Translations under genes and position numbers: made by a program | NCBI GenBank assembly: GCA_903825445.1 | Contig: CAIKAS010000244.1 | Span: forward strand, 1 to 51,869 | Length of the DNA stretch: 51,869 nucleotides | Direction of reading: 5' to 3' | Source of the DNA: an uncultured Acidobacteriia bacterium | Lineage (GTDB): Bacteria > Acidobacteriota > Terriglobia > Bryobacterales > Bryobacteraceae | The notes under the pieces: model-generated | The model's input: only the letters and a program-made list of their open reading frames with translations | Databases searched by the model: none | Told to the model about the DNA's origin: nothing | In this document: in pieces, positions 45,250 through 51,869 of the stretch | Position numbering within the stretch: position 1 is the first letter of the stretch | Layout: the number at the start of each line of letters is the position of its first letter

Positions 45250-46494
45250 GTGACGGGTTTCGTAAGCCGCTGGCGGCGGCACCTCCTCGTGTTTTTCGCA
45301 GTCCTCGGTCCGGGTTTCATCACCGCCATGGTGGACAACGATTCCGGCGGCATTCTGACGTATTCCGCAGCCGGTGCGCGCTGGGGCTATCTGCCGCTTT
45401 GGACATTGGCACCCATTACGCTGGCGCTCATCGTCTCCCAGGAAATGTGTTCGCGTATGGGTGCGGTCACAGGTAAAGGGCTTTCCGATCTCATTCGCGA
45501 GGAATTTGGCCTGCGCATCACCTTCGGCATCATGGCCCTGTTGGTCATCGCCAATCTGACGAATGTGATGGCGGAGTTCGCCGGCGTTGCGATTTCACTC
45601 GACCTCTTTGGCGTCAGCAAATTCATCTCTGTTCCGATCGTAGCCGGCTTCGTCTGGTTCCTGGCCGTCAAAGGGAATTACTCGCGTGTCGAAAAAATCT
45701 TCCTGTTTTCCTGCTCCATTTTTGTGGTCTATATCATCGCCGGAATCCTGATCAAGCCCGATTGGAAACAGGCGATGATCTACAGCGTCAAGCCGAAACT
45801 GATGCTCGACAAAGACTACATCAAGATGCTGATCGCCATGGTGGGGACGACCATTGCGCCCTGGATGCAGTTCTACCAGCAATCCGCCGTGGTAGAAAAG
45901 GGAATTTCTACAAAGGACTACGGCGAGTCGCGCATCGAAGTCATCGTCGGCTGCATATTAACGTCGGTTATTGCGTTCTTCATCATCGTTGCTTGTGCCG
46001 GCGCCTACCGCGATCACCCGACAGATATCGAAACCGCGAAAGAAGCCGCGCTGGCGCTGAAGCCTTTTGCGCAGTATGCTTTCGTGCTGTTCAGCGCGGG
46101 TCTGCTGAACGCCTCGGTATTCGCCGCCTGCATTCTGCCGCTGTCAACCGCGTACTCGGTCTGCGAAGGCCTGGGTTTTGAATCCGGTGTGAACAAGACA
46201 TGGAGGGAAGCGCCGGCGTTCTACTGGCTCTACACTCTCTTGATTGTTGGCAGTGCGCTCATCGTGCTGATGCCCGGTTTCGACATGGTGAAGAACATCC
46301 TGTATTCGCAGGTGCTGAACGGCATGTTGCTGCCCTTCATCCTGATCTTCATGATTCTGCTGATTAACCGTTACGCTCTGATGAAGGAGTGGGTTAATCC
46401 GCGGGCATATAACATCGTGGCGTGGGCGACGGTCATCATCGTGATCGGCATGACGGTTGCCCTGACGGCTATTACGATTCACGACGGGAACTAA
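45250..46494 (+). CDS. Nramp (SLC11)-family metal transporter with altered metal site
   Basis: The 414-residue protein has about 11 membrane helices. Helix 1 reads GPGFITAMVDNDSGGILTYS. Aligned without gaps to classical Nramp (GPxF...IDPGN), the DPGN motif becomes D31-S-G-G34: the Asp is kept and the Asn lost. In helix 6 the classical MPH reads A203-P-W205 (GTTIAPWMQFYQQSAV), so the Met and His are replaced. Loss of the soft Met ligand is a known mark of Nramp-related Mg2+ transporters. With the upstream MgtE-like sensor this favours Mg2+. The start is a GTG. The cyaY gene begins 3 nt downstream. Confidence 0.85.
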   Translation: MTGFVSRWRRHLLVFFAVLGPGFITAMVDNDSGGILTYSAAGARWGYLPLWTLAPITLALIVSQEMCSRMGAVTGKGLSDLIREEFGLRITFGIMALLVIANLTNVMAEFAGVAISLDLFGVSKFISVPIVAGFVWFLAVKGNYSRVEKIFLFSCSIFVVYIIAGILIKPDWKQAMIYSVKPKLMLDKDYIKMLIAMVGTTIAPWMQFYQQSAVVEKGISTKDYGESRIEVIVGCILTSVIAFFIIVACAGAYRDHPTDIETAKEAALALKPFAQYAFVLFSAGLLNASVFAACILPLSTAYSVCEGLGFESGVNKTWREAPAFYWLYTLLIVGSALIVLMPGFDMVKNILYSQVLNGMLLPFILIFMILLINRYALMKEWVNPRAYNIVAWATVIIVIGMTVALTAITIHDGN

Positions 46495-46496
46495 AA

Positions 46497-46826
46497 ATGA
46501 TTGACGAACAAATCTTTCGCAAGCTGGCTGAAGAAGCGCTGGACCAACTGCGGCGCGCGCTTGAAAACGCCGGCGATACCTACGGCTTTGAGGTGGACAG
46601 CAATCAAGGTGCGCTGACCGTGGAGTTTGACGATCCGCCCGCCCGGTTCGTGGTGAGTCCAAATGCGCCTGTGCGCCAGATCTGGGTTTCGGCGCGCGTG
46701 AAGAGCTTCAAACTCGATTGGGACGAAGTTCGCTCAGCATTCGTGCTCGCTGCCGACCACCGCGACCTGAACCAGTTGATGAGCGATGTAGTCGGTGAGC
46801 AGTTGGGCGAAACAGTTACGTTGTGA
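46497..46826 (+). CDS. cyaY: Frataxin homologue CyaY
   Basis: The 109-residue protein has an N-terminal acidic helix (IFRKLAEEALDQLRRALENA), FEVDSNQGALTVEFDD, the conserved Trp strand QIWVSARVKSFKLDWDE and a short C-terminal helix. These match the frataxin/CyaY fold, which binds iron and tunes iron-sulfur cluster assembly through IscS. It lies two nt after the Nramp-like stop and is probably in the same transcript. It converges on the lipoprotein gene with a 9-nt spacer. Confidence 0.85.
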   Translation: MIDEQIFRKLAEEALDQLRRALENAGDTYGFEVDSNQGALTVEFDDPPARFVVSPNAPVRQIWVSARVKSFKLDWDEVRSAFVLAADHRDLNQLMSDVVGEQLGETVTL

Positions 46827-46835
46827 CAACCCTCC

Positions 46836-48005
46836 TCACCAGGAGATCTCTTCCCCACCCTCCAGTGGCAACGCCAGAATCCCGTCCGCTTTCCGGTCCC
46901 ACTCCACAGGGTACAGCTTTCCATCGTGGAGTTTCATCACCTTTAAGCGCGGTAGCGCCGAACGCACATCCGGCAACGAATGCCCGATGGCCTGTTGCAC
47001 CGTATTGCCTCGCGGCAGATCGATGGCGACGTCGTTCACCTTCACCCGGATAAAAGCGTTGATCCCCGAACCGTGCGGCAGGACCGTATACGAACCCGGA
47101 TCGGCGCTCCGGAGAAACGCGGCGGCATCCCGTTGGAAATCGGCGGAGTGTTTTTGCAGTTCCGCTGAAGTTCGCGCCGATGCCACCACGAAGTCGAAGT
47201 CGTTTGACGATACCTTTGTCATCATGTACAGCTCATACCAGCGTGCATCCGGGCCAAACCCGAAGCGGTCGACACTCGGTGCGGCCGGGCGCTCCACCTT
47301 GTCGCCGGCATGGATCTCCGCACTTCGCGGCTCGATTCGGTAGCCGGGTCCGGCACCCTGCGGCTTGACATCGTACCAGTCGGTTTCGTAGCCCGTAACG
47401 GCGGGATTCTGCTTCACTTCGATGTCAATGCTTCCGGGGTTGGCGCCCGCTGCCACCGACTGCACCTCCGCTATGCTGCCCGTCGCGCCAGCCTTCAACA
47501 CCGGCGAGACCACGCTGAGCGAATTGACGGACCTCAGATCCGTTCTGCCCTGAACAAGTTGGCGGCGCTTGTTGAGATCGAGTGGAACGGCGTCAATAAC
47601 GTTCTCCGCCAGTCGGAACGCTCCATTCGGCGGTACGCAGCCCTCTTCTTCCAGTGAGACCACCCAGCTGTAAAGCTCCGAGGCAGGCGTGACGGCCAGT
47701 GCGTCGTGGGTCACAACCACCCGCGGAGCCGCCAGGAACCTCCGCTCAACGAATAGCCCGTGAGGCGATGGACTGCATATCGCCTTGCGCGGCAAGTGGG
47801 TGAGCAGCGCAATCGTCCCGCGCGTCGTCGCGGCGTCTTTCGCCCCCGGCGGCGCCAATACCGGCGCATTTCCCGGGGTCGCCAGCCGGAAAACGCCAGG
47901 TTGGTGGGCGCAACCGGCCAGAAAGACCACCGCCAGAAGGCCCGCCGCCCCGGTTAGTCCGAAACCCGGTTTTCGCTCCCCAAAAGATTTTACTTGCAAA
48001 ATCAC
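46836..48005 (-). CDS. Lipoprotein of unknown function divergent from blaI
   Basis: The protein has about 389 residues. The N-terminus is a lipoprotein signal (GAAGLLAVVFLAG-C). The rest (ARWYELYMMTKVSSNDFDFV, VAIDLPRGNTVQQAIGHSLP and others) belongs to no family that I recognise. The start is a GTG (48003-48005) or the TTG two codons downstream; the frame is open further up but there it is antisense to blaI. The start lies about 10 nt from a BlaI-operator-like dyad, so it may be a BlaI target. Confidence 0.7.
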   Translation of the reverse strand: MILQVKSFGERKPGFGLTGAAGLLAVVFLAGCAHQPGVFRLATPGNAPVLAPPGAKDAATTRGTIALLTHLPRKAICSPSPHGLFVERRFLAAPRVVVTHDALAVTPASELYSWVVSLEEEGCVPPNGAFRLAENVIDAVPLDLNKRRQLVQGRTDLRSVNSLSVVSPVLKAGATGSIAEVQSVAAGANPGSIDIEVKQNPAVTGYETDWYDVKPQGAGPGYRIEPRSAEIHAGDKVERPAAPSVDRFGFGPDARWYELYMMTKVSSNDFDFVVASARTSAELQKHSADFQRDAAAFLRSADPGSYTVLPHGSGINAFIRVKVNDVAIDLPRGNTVQQAIGHSLPDVRSALPRLKVMKLHDGKLYPVEWDRKADGILALPLEGGEEISW

Positions 48006-48014
48006 ACCACATAG

Positions 48015-48030
48015 TACTAAATAGTTAGTA
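48015..48030. promoter_or_regulatory. BlaI/MecI-type operator dyad
   Basis: TACTAA and TTAGTA are separated by 4 bp (ATAG). Known BlaI/MecI operators are dyads of TACA/TACTA-type half-sites in which each subunit contacts one arm. This one touches the first base of the blaI ATG and lies about 10 nt from the divergent lipoprotein start, so a single dimer could control both directions. Confidence 0.6.
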
Positions 48031-48404
48031 TGAGACGCAAGAGCACGGTACTCACTCAACAAGAGCTGGAAATTATGAAGGTCGTCTGGGAACACGACAC
48101 GGTCACCGTTCGGGAAGTCTACGAGACGCTTCTGAAGAAGCGAAAAGTAGCCTATACAACTGTCATGACCATGATGAAAATCCTGGAACAGAAGAAGTAT
48201 CTCAAGAAGAACCAGACCGACCGGGCCCACGTTTACCGGCCCTCGCAGCCACGGGGCAAAGTAATCGGCGCCATGGTCCGCGATTTTGTAAACCGCGTTT
48301 TCAATGGTTCGGCCGAACCTTTGCTGGTGCACCTCGTAGAGGAGCACGATCTCTCGCAGGAAGATCTGGCGGAAATTGCGCGGATGAGAAAGCAGAAGTC
48401 ATGA
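48030..48404 (+). CDS. blaI: BlaI/MecI/CopY-family transcriptional repressor
   Basis: The 124-residue protein has the winged helix of the BlaI family: LTQQELEIMKVVWEHDTVTV, VYETLLKKRKVAYTTVMTMM (recognition helix region) and LEQKKYLKKNQTDRAHVYRP, followed by the dimer helix bundle (FVNRVFNGSAEPLLVHLVEE). In beta-lactam resistance systems BlaI is cleaved when the partner M56 sensor is activated. The M56 gene follows directly with an overlapping ATGA. The family has many targets besides beta-lactamase, and no beta-lactamase is in the window. Confidence 0.92.
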   Translation: MRRKSTVLTQQELEIMKVVWEHDTVTVREVYETLLKKRKVAYTTVMTMMKILEQKKYLKKNQTDRAHVYRPSQPRGKVIGAMVRDFVNRVFNGSAEPLLVHLVEEHDLSQEDLAEIARMRKQKS

Positions 48405-50695
48405 CACCGGAGCAGATCTGGGGCAATATCGTCGCATACGCGCTGCAGGTCGGCCTGGTGGTCGGTCTTGGTGCGTCGCTGCCGGTGCTGTTCCGCGTAC
48501 GAATGCCCCGCCTGCGCTTGTTGTATTGGCAGGTGTTGCTGGTCGCCTGCCTCGCGCTGCCCTGGGTTCGGACATGGCGGCAGGAGGTTGTGATTGCCAC
48601 GGCACAGGTGAGCAGTGTGATCACGAATGCAGCCAGTGTCGGGGTCGCCACGCCGGTCCGCCATCCCCTGCCGCTCCCCGAAATAGCGCTCGGGCTGCTG
48701 GCATTGGGAATTGTAGTTCGCCTGCTTCTGCTGGGATTCGGCCTCTTCCGACTGCGAACCTACCGGGAGCGAGGATGGGCCCTGCCGCCCGAAGCCGTCG
48801 CAAACTGGGCCCCGCGCGAGGTTTCTGTGCTTCTCTCCGATGACGTCGCTGGCCCCGTCACGTTCGGATGGCGTGAGCCGGTGGTCCTCTTGCCTTCCGA
48901 ATTCCCAACCCTGCCCGATGACATGCAGTGCGCCATCCTTTGCCACGAACTGCTCCATGTGGAAAGACACGACTGGCTGTGCACCATCGGCGAAGAACTG
49001 GTACGCGCCGTGCTGTGGTTTCATCCGGCCGTTTGGTGGGTAATTGGCGAGATTCAGCTGGCCCGTGAGCAGACAGTGGATCGCGCCGTGATCGAGACAA
49101 CCCGTGCACCTGAGCCCTATGTCGACGCGCTGCTGTTGATGGCGGGTGCCGCCAGGCCCGGTGAGCCATCGCAGTTCGATCTCGCCGCTGCTCCCATGTT
49201 CCTGCGTCGGCGACACCTAAAACGAAGGTTGATAGAAGCGGTGAAAGAGGAGTGTATGCCGAAGATCTCCAGAATTCGATTGATGCTGGCGTCGGGCGCA
49301 GCCCTGGCGCTGCTGGCCGCCGGGTGTTGGTTTGCGAGCGGAACGTTCCCGCTCTCGGCCGCCCCGCAAGTAGTCGATGACGCTGCCGGTGTTTCAGTGA
49401 ATTTGAATGGGTCCCCGCTCTTGCACCGCTCGCCCGTGCCCTACCCTGCGGATGCACAGGCAAAAGGTGTGGAAGGCACCGTAGTGGTCCAGATGAACCT
49501 CGACGCTAACGGTGAAGTCTCCGATGCCGCAGTGCTGAGCGGACCAGATGAATTGCGTAAATCTGTTTTGCAATCTGTGCTGACGTGGCATTTCGATAAG
49601 TCCGCCGCCCTGACAACCCGCGTCGTGAATATCGGCTTTGAAAAGCCAACGGTCGATGCAGCAGCCGCTCCCGCGCCCGTGGTCACCGCCGAAGCCGCCC
49701 CCCCGTCCGTGGTGCGCTCCACAACGGGCAAGGTCGAAGCGATCGTTATCACCGGCATCTCGGATCAGGCCAGGGACGCCCTCTTGGCGCGTTTGCCGGT
49801 TCATGTTGGCGACACATGGTCGACACAAAGCTTGTCTTCCGTAACACAGGCCGCCAGAAATCTCGATTCGCATCTGACAACCGTTCTTGCCCGCAACACG
49901 AACGGCAATTTCGAAATCCGGATCGGCACACAGGCCAGCGGCGGGCGCGGATTCGCCGGTGGCATTGGCAGTGTCGACCCCCTGCCTCCGGGCGTATATA
50001 GCGTCGGCAACGGTATCTCACCGCCAGCCGTGATCTCAAAGGTCGACCCCGAATATTCCGAAGAAGCCCGCAAGGCGAAGTACAGCGGCTCTGTCGTAGT
50101 TTCTGTTGTGGTGGGCATCGACGGGCGGGCCGATCAGATTGGCGTCGTGAAAAGCCTCGGCATGGGCCTGGATGAAAAGGCCGTGGCGGCAGTTCAGCAG
50201 TGGAGGTTTCGGCCAGGTGTGAAGGATGGCAACCCTGTGCCGGTGCGAGCCATGATTGAAGTCAACTTTCGGCTGCTCGACGACCCGGCACTGCCGTCCG
50301 TAAATTCCGGTGAGATGCGCTCTGCGCCCGCCGCTCCGCTAACCACCAGGCCGCCGGCTGTCTACACCGCCCGGGCCGGAAACGTTTCGGGTTCCGATGT
50401 TTACAGCGTTGGCAACGGTACAACCCCACCGCGAGTCATCACCAAAGTAGACCCGGGCTACACCGTAGAGGCCCGCGCTGCCAGGCTCAGCGGTTCCGTG
50501 ATGCTCTCCGTCGTTGTGAACACTGACGGCAGGGCGGAGAACATCTCTGTCGTCAAGAGCCTCGGAATGGGCCTCGACGAGATGGCAGTTGCGTGTCTGC
50601 AGCAGTGGGCCTTCCAGCCGGGGACGAATCAGGGTGTTCCAGTCAAGGTGCGGGCGCAGGTTGAGATCAATTTCAGATTGTTGGACAAGGAGTGA
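48401..50695 (+). CDS. M56 (BlaR1-like) membrane metallopeptidase fused to three TonB C-terminal domains
   Basis: The 764-residue protein has N-terminal membrane helices and an M56 gluzincin domain: LCHELLHVERHDWL (H182-E-x2-H186) and GEIQLAREQTVDRAVIE. A membrane segment (about 290-315) is followed by a periplasmic region with three TonB_C-like domains: about 331-410 (VPYPADAQAKGVEGTVVVQ), 532-627 (YSEEARKAKYSGSVVVSVVV) and 667-764 (YTVEARAARLSGSVMLSVVV). A POTRA-like segment (VEAIVITGISDQARDALLAR) lies between the first and second. In BlaR1 the outer part is a penicillin-binding sensor; here it is replaced. The start overlaps the blaI stop (ATGA). A good AAGGAG at its 3' end serves the next gene. 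Confidence 0.9.
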   Translation: MTPEQIWGNIVAYALQVGLVVGLGASLPVLFRVRMPRLRLLYWQVLLVACLALPWVRTWRQEVVIATAQVSSVITNAASVGVATPVRHPLPLPEIALGLLALGIVVRLLLLGFGLFRLRTYRERGWALPPEAVANWAPREVSVLLSDDVAGPVTFGWREPVVLLPSEFPTLPDDMQCAILCHELLHVERHDWLCTIGEELVRAVLWFHPAVWWVIGEIQLAREQTVDRAVIETTRAPEPYVDALLLMAGAARPGEPSQFDLAAAPMFLRRRHLKRRLIEAVKEECMPKISRIRLMLASGAALALLAAGCWFASGTFPLSAAPQVVDDAAGVSVNLNGSPLLHRSPVPYPADAQAKGVEGTVVVQMNLDANGEVSDAAVLSGPDELRKSVLQSVLTWHFDKSAALTTRVVNIGFEKPTVDAAAAPAPVVTAEAAPPSVVRSTTGKVEAIVITGISDQARDALLARLPVHVGDTWSTQSLSSVTQAARNLDSHLTTVLARNTNGNFEIRIGTQASGGRGFAGGIGSVDPLPPGVYSVGNGISPPAVISKVDPEYSEEARKAKYSGSVVVSVVVGIDGRADQIGVVKSLGMGLDEKAVAAVQQWRFRPGVKDGNPVPVRAMIEVNFRLLDDPALPSVNSGEMRSAPAAPLTTRPPAVYTARAGNVSGSDVYSVGNGTTPPRVITKVDPGYTVEARAARLSGSVMLSVVVNTDGRAENISVVKSLGMGLDEMAVACLQQWAFQPGTNQGVPVKVRAQVEINFRLLDKE

Positions 50696-50700
50696 GAATT

Positions 50701-51869
50701 ATGGCAGCACAGATTTGGACTAACATCATCGCGTACGCTCTGCAGATCGGGCTTCTGGTCGGCGTAGGCGCGGCCCTGCCCGTAGTGCTGCGAATCAAAT
50801 CGCCAGCCGCCCGGCTGCGCTACTGGCAGCTTCTCCTCGTTGCTTGTCTGGCGCTGCCGTGGGTGCGCCCGTGGCATACCGAGGTGATCGCCATGAACGC
50901 CATGCCCACTGCCGCCACAACGGCACTTGCGCCACTTCAAAATGCCGCGCCTGTCAATGCGTTCCCGACATTCAGTCAGATCGCGTTTTGGCTGCTCGCC
51001 GCTGGCGTGGTTGCTCGCCTGGTCTGGTTAACCATCGGCCTTCTGAAGCTCTCACGATATCGACGCAATGGACGCGCAATACCACTTCCTTCCGAATGGA
51101 CAGGTGCTGTCGGAGACTCACAGCTTCTGCTGTCCGATGAAGTCAGCGGACCGGTGACCTTTGGCTTTTTCCACCCGGTCGTACTGCTGCCAGAGAGCTT
51201 TTCGTCTATGCCCGAATCCATGCGTGATGCGATTTTGTTTCACGAATTGCTTCACGTGCAGCGCCGCGACTGGCTCTACACCCTCGGCGAAGAATTTGTG
51301 CGCGCGGTCTTCTGGTTCCATCCCGCCATCTGGTGGGTGCTCGGTGAAATACAACTCGCGCGCGAACAGACAGTGGATCTCGCGGTGATCGAAATGACTC
51401 AGGCGCGCGATCCCTATGTGGATACGCTGCTCGCCATGGCGGGTGTGAATCCCCAGCTGGATCTCGCACCTGCGCCGCTGTTTCTGCGTCGCCGGCATTT
51501 GAAACAAAGAGTAATGGGAATCGTTCAGGAGGTCAGGATGTCGAAGACGCGTTTGATAGTGATGCAGACTGCCGCGCTGGCGGCGATGGCGGCAGCGTGC
51601 TGGGTGGTGACTGGAGCGATTCCGCTACAGGCCCAGGCGCAGCTGGTGGTGGATGGCCCCGGAGTCACGGTAAACCTGAACGGATCGCAACTGATGCACC
51701 GTTCCGGCGTACCCTACCCTTCCCAGGCGGCCGCGAAAGGCGTCGAGGGGACCGTAGTTGTGCAGGTTCGACTCGACAACAATGGGGAAGTCCTTGACGC
51801 CGCAATTCTGAGCGGACCCGACGAACTTCGCAAGAGCGTGCAGCAATCGGTGCTGAACTGGCATTTTGA
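50701..51869 (+). CDS. Second M56 metallopeptidase-TonB fusion, truncated by the window edge
   Basis: At least 389 residues are visible before the window ends. It is a close paralogue of the preceding protein: same N-terminus (IIAYALQIGLLVGVGAALPV versus IVAYALQVGLVVGLGASLPV), FHELLHVQRRDWL with H181-E-x2-H185, GEIQLAREQTVDLAVIE, a second membrane segment, and the start of a TonB_C domain (VPYPSQAAAKGVEGTVVVQV). The last bases TTTTGA are not a stop: in frame they read TTT GA, matching the HFDK continuation of the first copy. The ATG follows AAGGAG six nt after the upstream gene's stop. The number of TonB domains is unknown. Confidence 0.9.
   Translation, partial: MAAQIWTNIIAYALQIGLLVGVGAALPVVLRIKSPAARLRYWQLLLVACLALPWVRPWHTEVIAMNAMPTAATTALAPLQNAAPVNAFPTFSQIAFWLLAAGVVARLVWLTIGLLKLSRYRRNGRAIPLPSEWTGAVGDSQLLLSDEVSGPVTFGFFHPVVLLPESFSSMPESMRDAILFHELLHVQRRDWLYTLGEEFVRAVFWFHPAIWWVLGEIQLAREQTVDLAVIEMTQARDPYVDTLLAMAGVNPQLDLAPAPLFLRRRHLKQRVMGIVQEVRMSKTRLIVMQTAALAAMAAACWVVTGAIPLQAQAQLVVDGPGVTVNLNGSQLMHRSGVPYPSQAAAKGVEGTVVVQVRLDNNGEVLDAAILSGPDELRKSVQQSVLNWHF

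Noticed and set aside
48006..48347. The minus-strand frame of the lipoprotein continues upstream through blaI.
   Set aside because: The lipoprotein signal peptide lies just after 48005, and the upstream part is antisense to a clear repressor gene.
51867..51869. The window ends in TGA, which looks like a stop for the last gene.
   Set aside because: In the gene's frame the last bases are TTT GA, so the frame remains open and the gene is cut by the window edge.

Overview
The window is a moderately GC-rich, densely coded bacterial chromosome segment with no rRNA, tRNA, insertion sequence, prophage or CRISPR array that I can recognise. Gene content points to an acidobacterium, most likely of the Bryobacterales/Solibacter type. 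The reasons are a diderm envelope (BamA, two Skp-like chaperones, TonB/ExbBD, TolC-RND efflux), M56 peptidase-TonB fusions under a BlaI-type repressor, a TIR-like/degenerate NB-ARC protein, and a mixture of housekeeping genes. This assignment is inference from gene content only.

Layout. 1-1264: the start of a SurA-like chaperone gene leaving the window on the minus strand, a ComEA-like helix-hairpin-helix protein and a small exported protein that resembles barnase/EndoU-type toxin domains. 1420-6553: ssb, then tgt-yajC-secD-secF (queuosine tRNA modification plus the accessory Sec translocase); SecF carries an unusual periplasmic insertion. 6660-10483: a TonB energy-transduction operon (promoter, tonB, exbB, two exbD genes, TPR lipoprotein, terminator). 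10543-16350: a bifunctional (p)ppGpp synthetase/hydrolase, a DUF971 protein, and a PhoB-PhoR pair followed by a second PhoB-like regulator preceded by 11-bp direct repeats. 16431-18093: tsaC coupled to the TIR-like protein.

18094-22165 (minus strand): rlmN, a PHA_gran_rgn-family protein, folD, coaE and htrA, several with stop/start overlaps. 22252-28944: M16 peptidase, MFS transporter (minus), acyl-CoA ligase, murQ, murA and a rhodanese, covering fatty acid activation and cell wall recycling and synthesis. 29058-29957: a membrane-bound PAS-LuxR regulator. 29958-36921: a heavy-metal-type RND efflux operon behind a 22-bp palindrome, then a small membrane protein and a DUF4097-like secreted protein, closed by a bidirectional terminator. 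36997-41366 (minus): bamA with two skp/ompH-like genes.

41790-46826: a zinc-ribbon rhomboid protease, a Tat-exported UxuA-like protein (minus), and an operon that joins a soluble PRC-barrel/MgtE-N/CBS protein to an Nramp relative whose metal-site motifs are altered in a way that suggests Mg2+ rather than Mn2+/Fe2+, followed by a CyaY/frataxin gene. 46836-51869: a lipoprotein gene divergent from a BlaI-type repressor, which leads into two tandem M56 (BlaR1-like) peptidases fused to TonB C-terminal domains; a single operator-like dyad lies between the divergent genes.

The most unusual items are the TIR-like/NB-ARC remnant protein, the MgtE-like sensor plus altered Nramp operon, the M56-TonB tandem, the SecF insertion and the small BECR-like exported protein.
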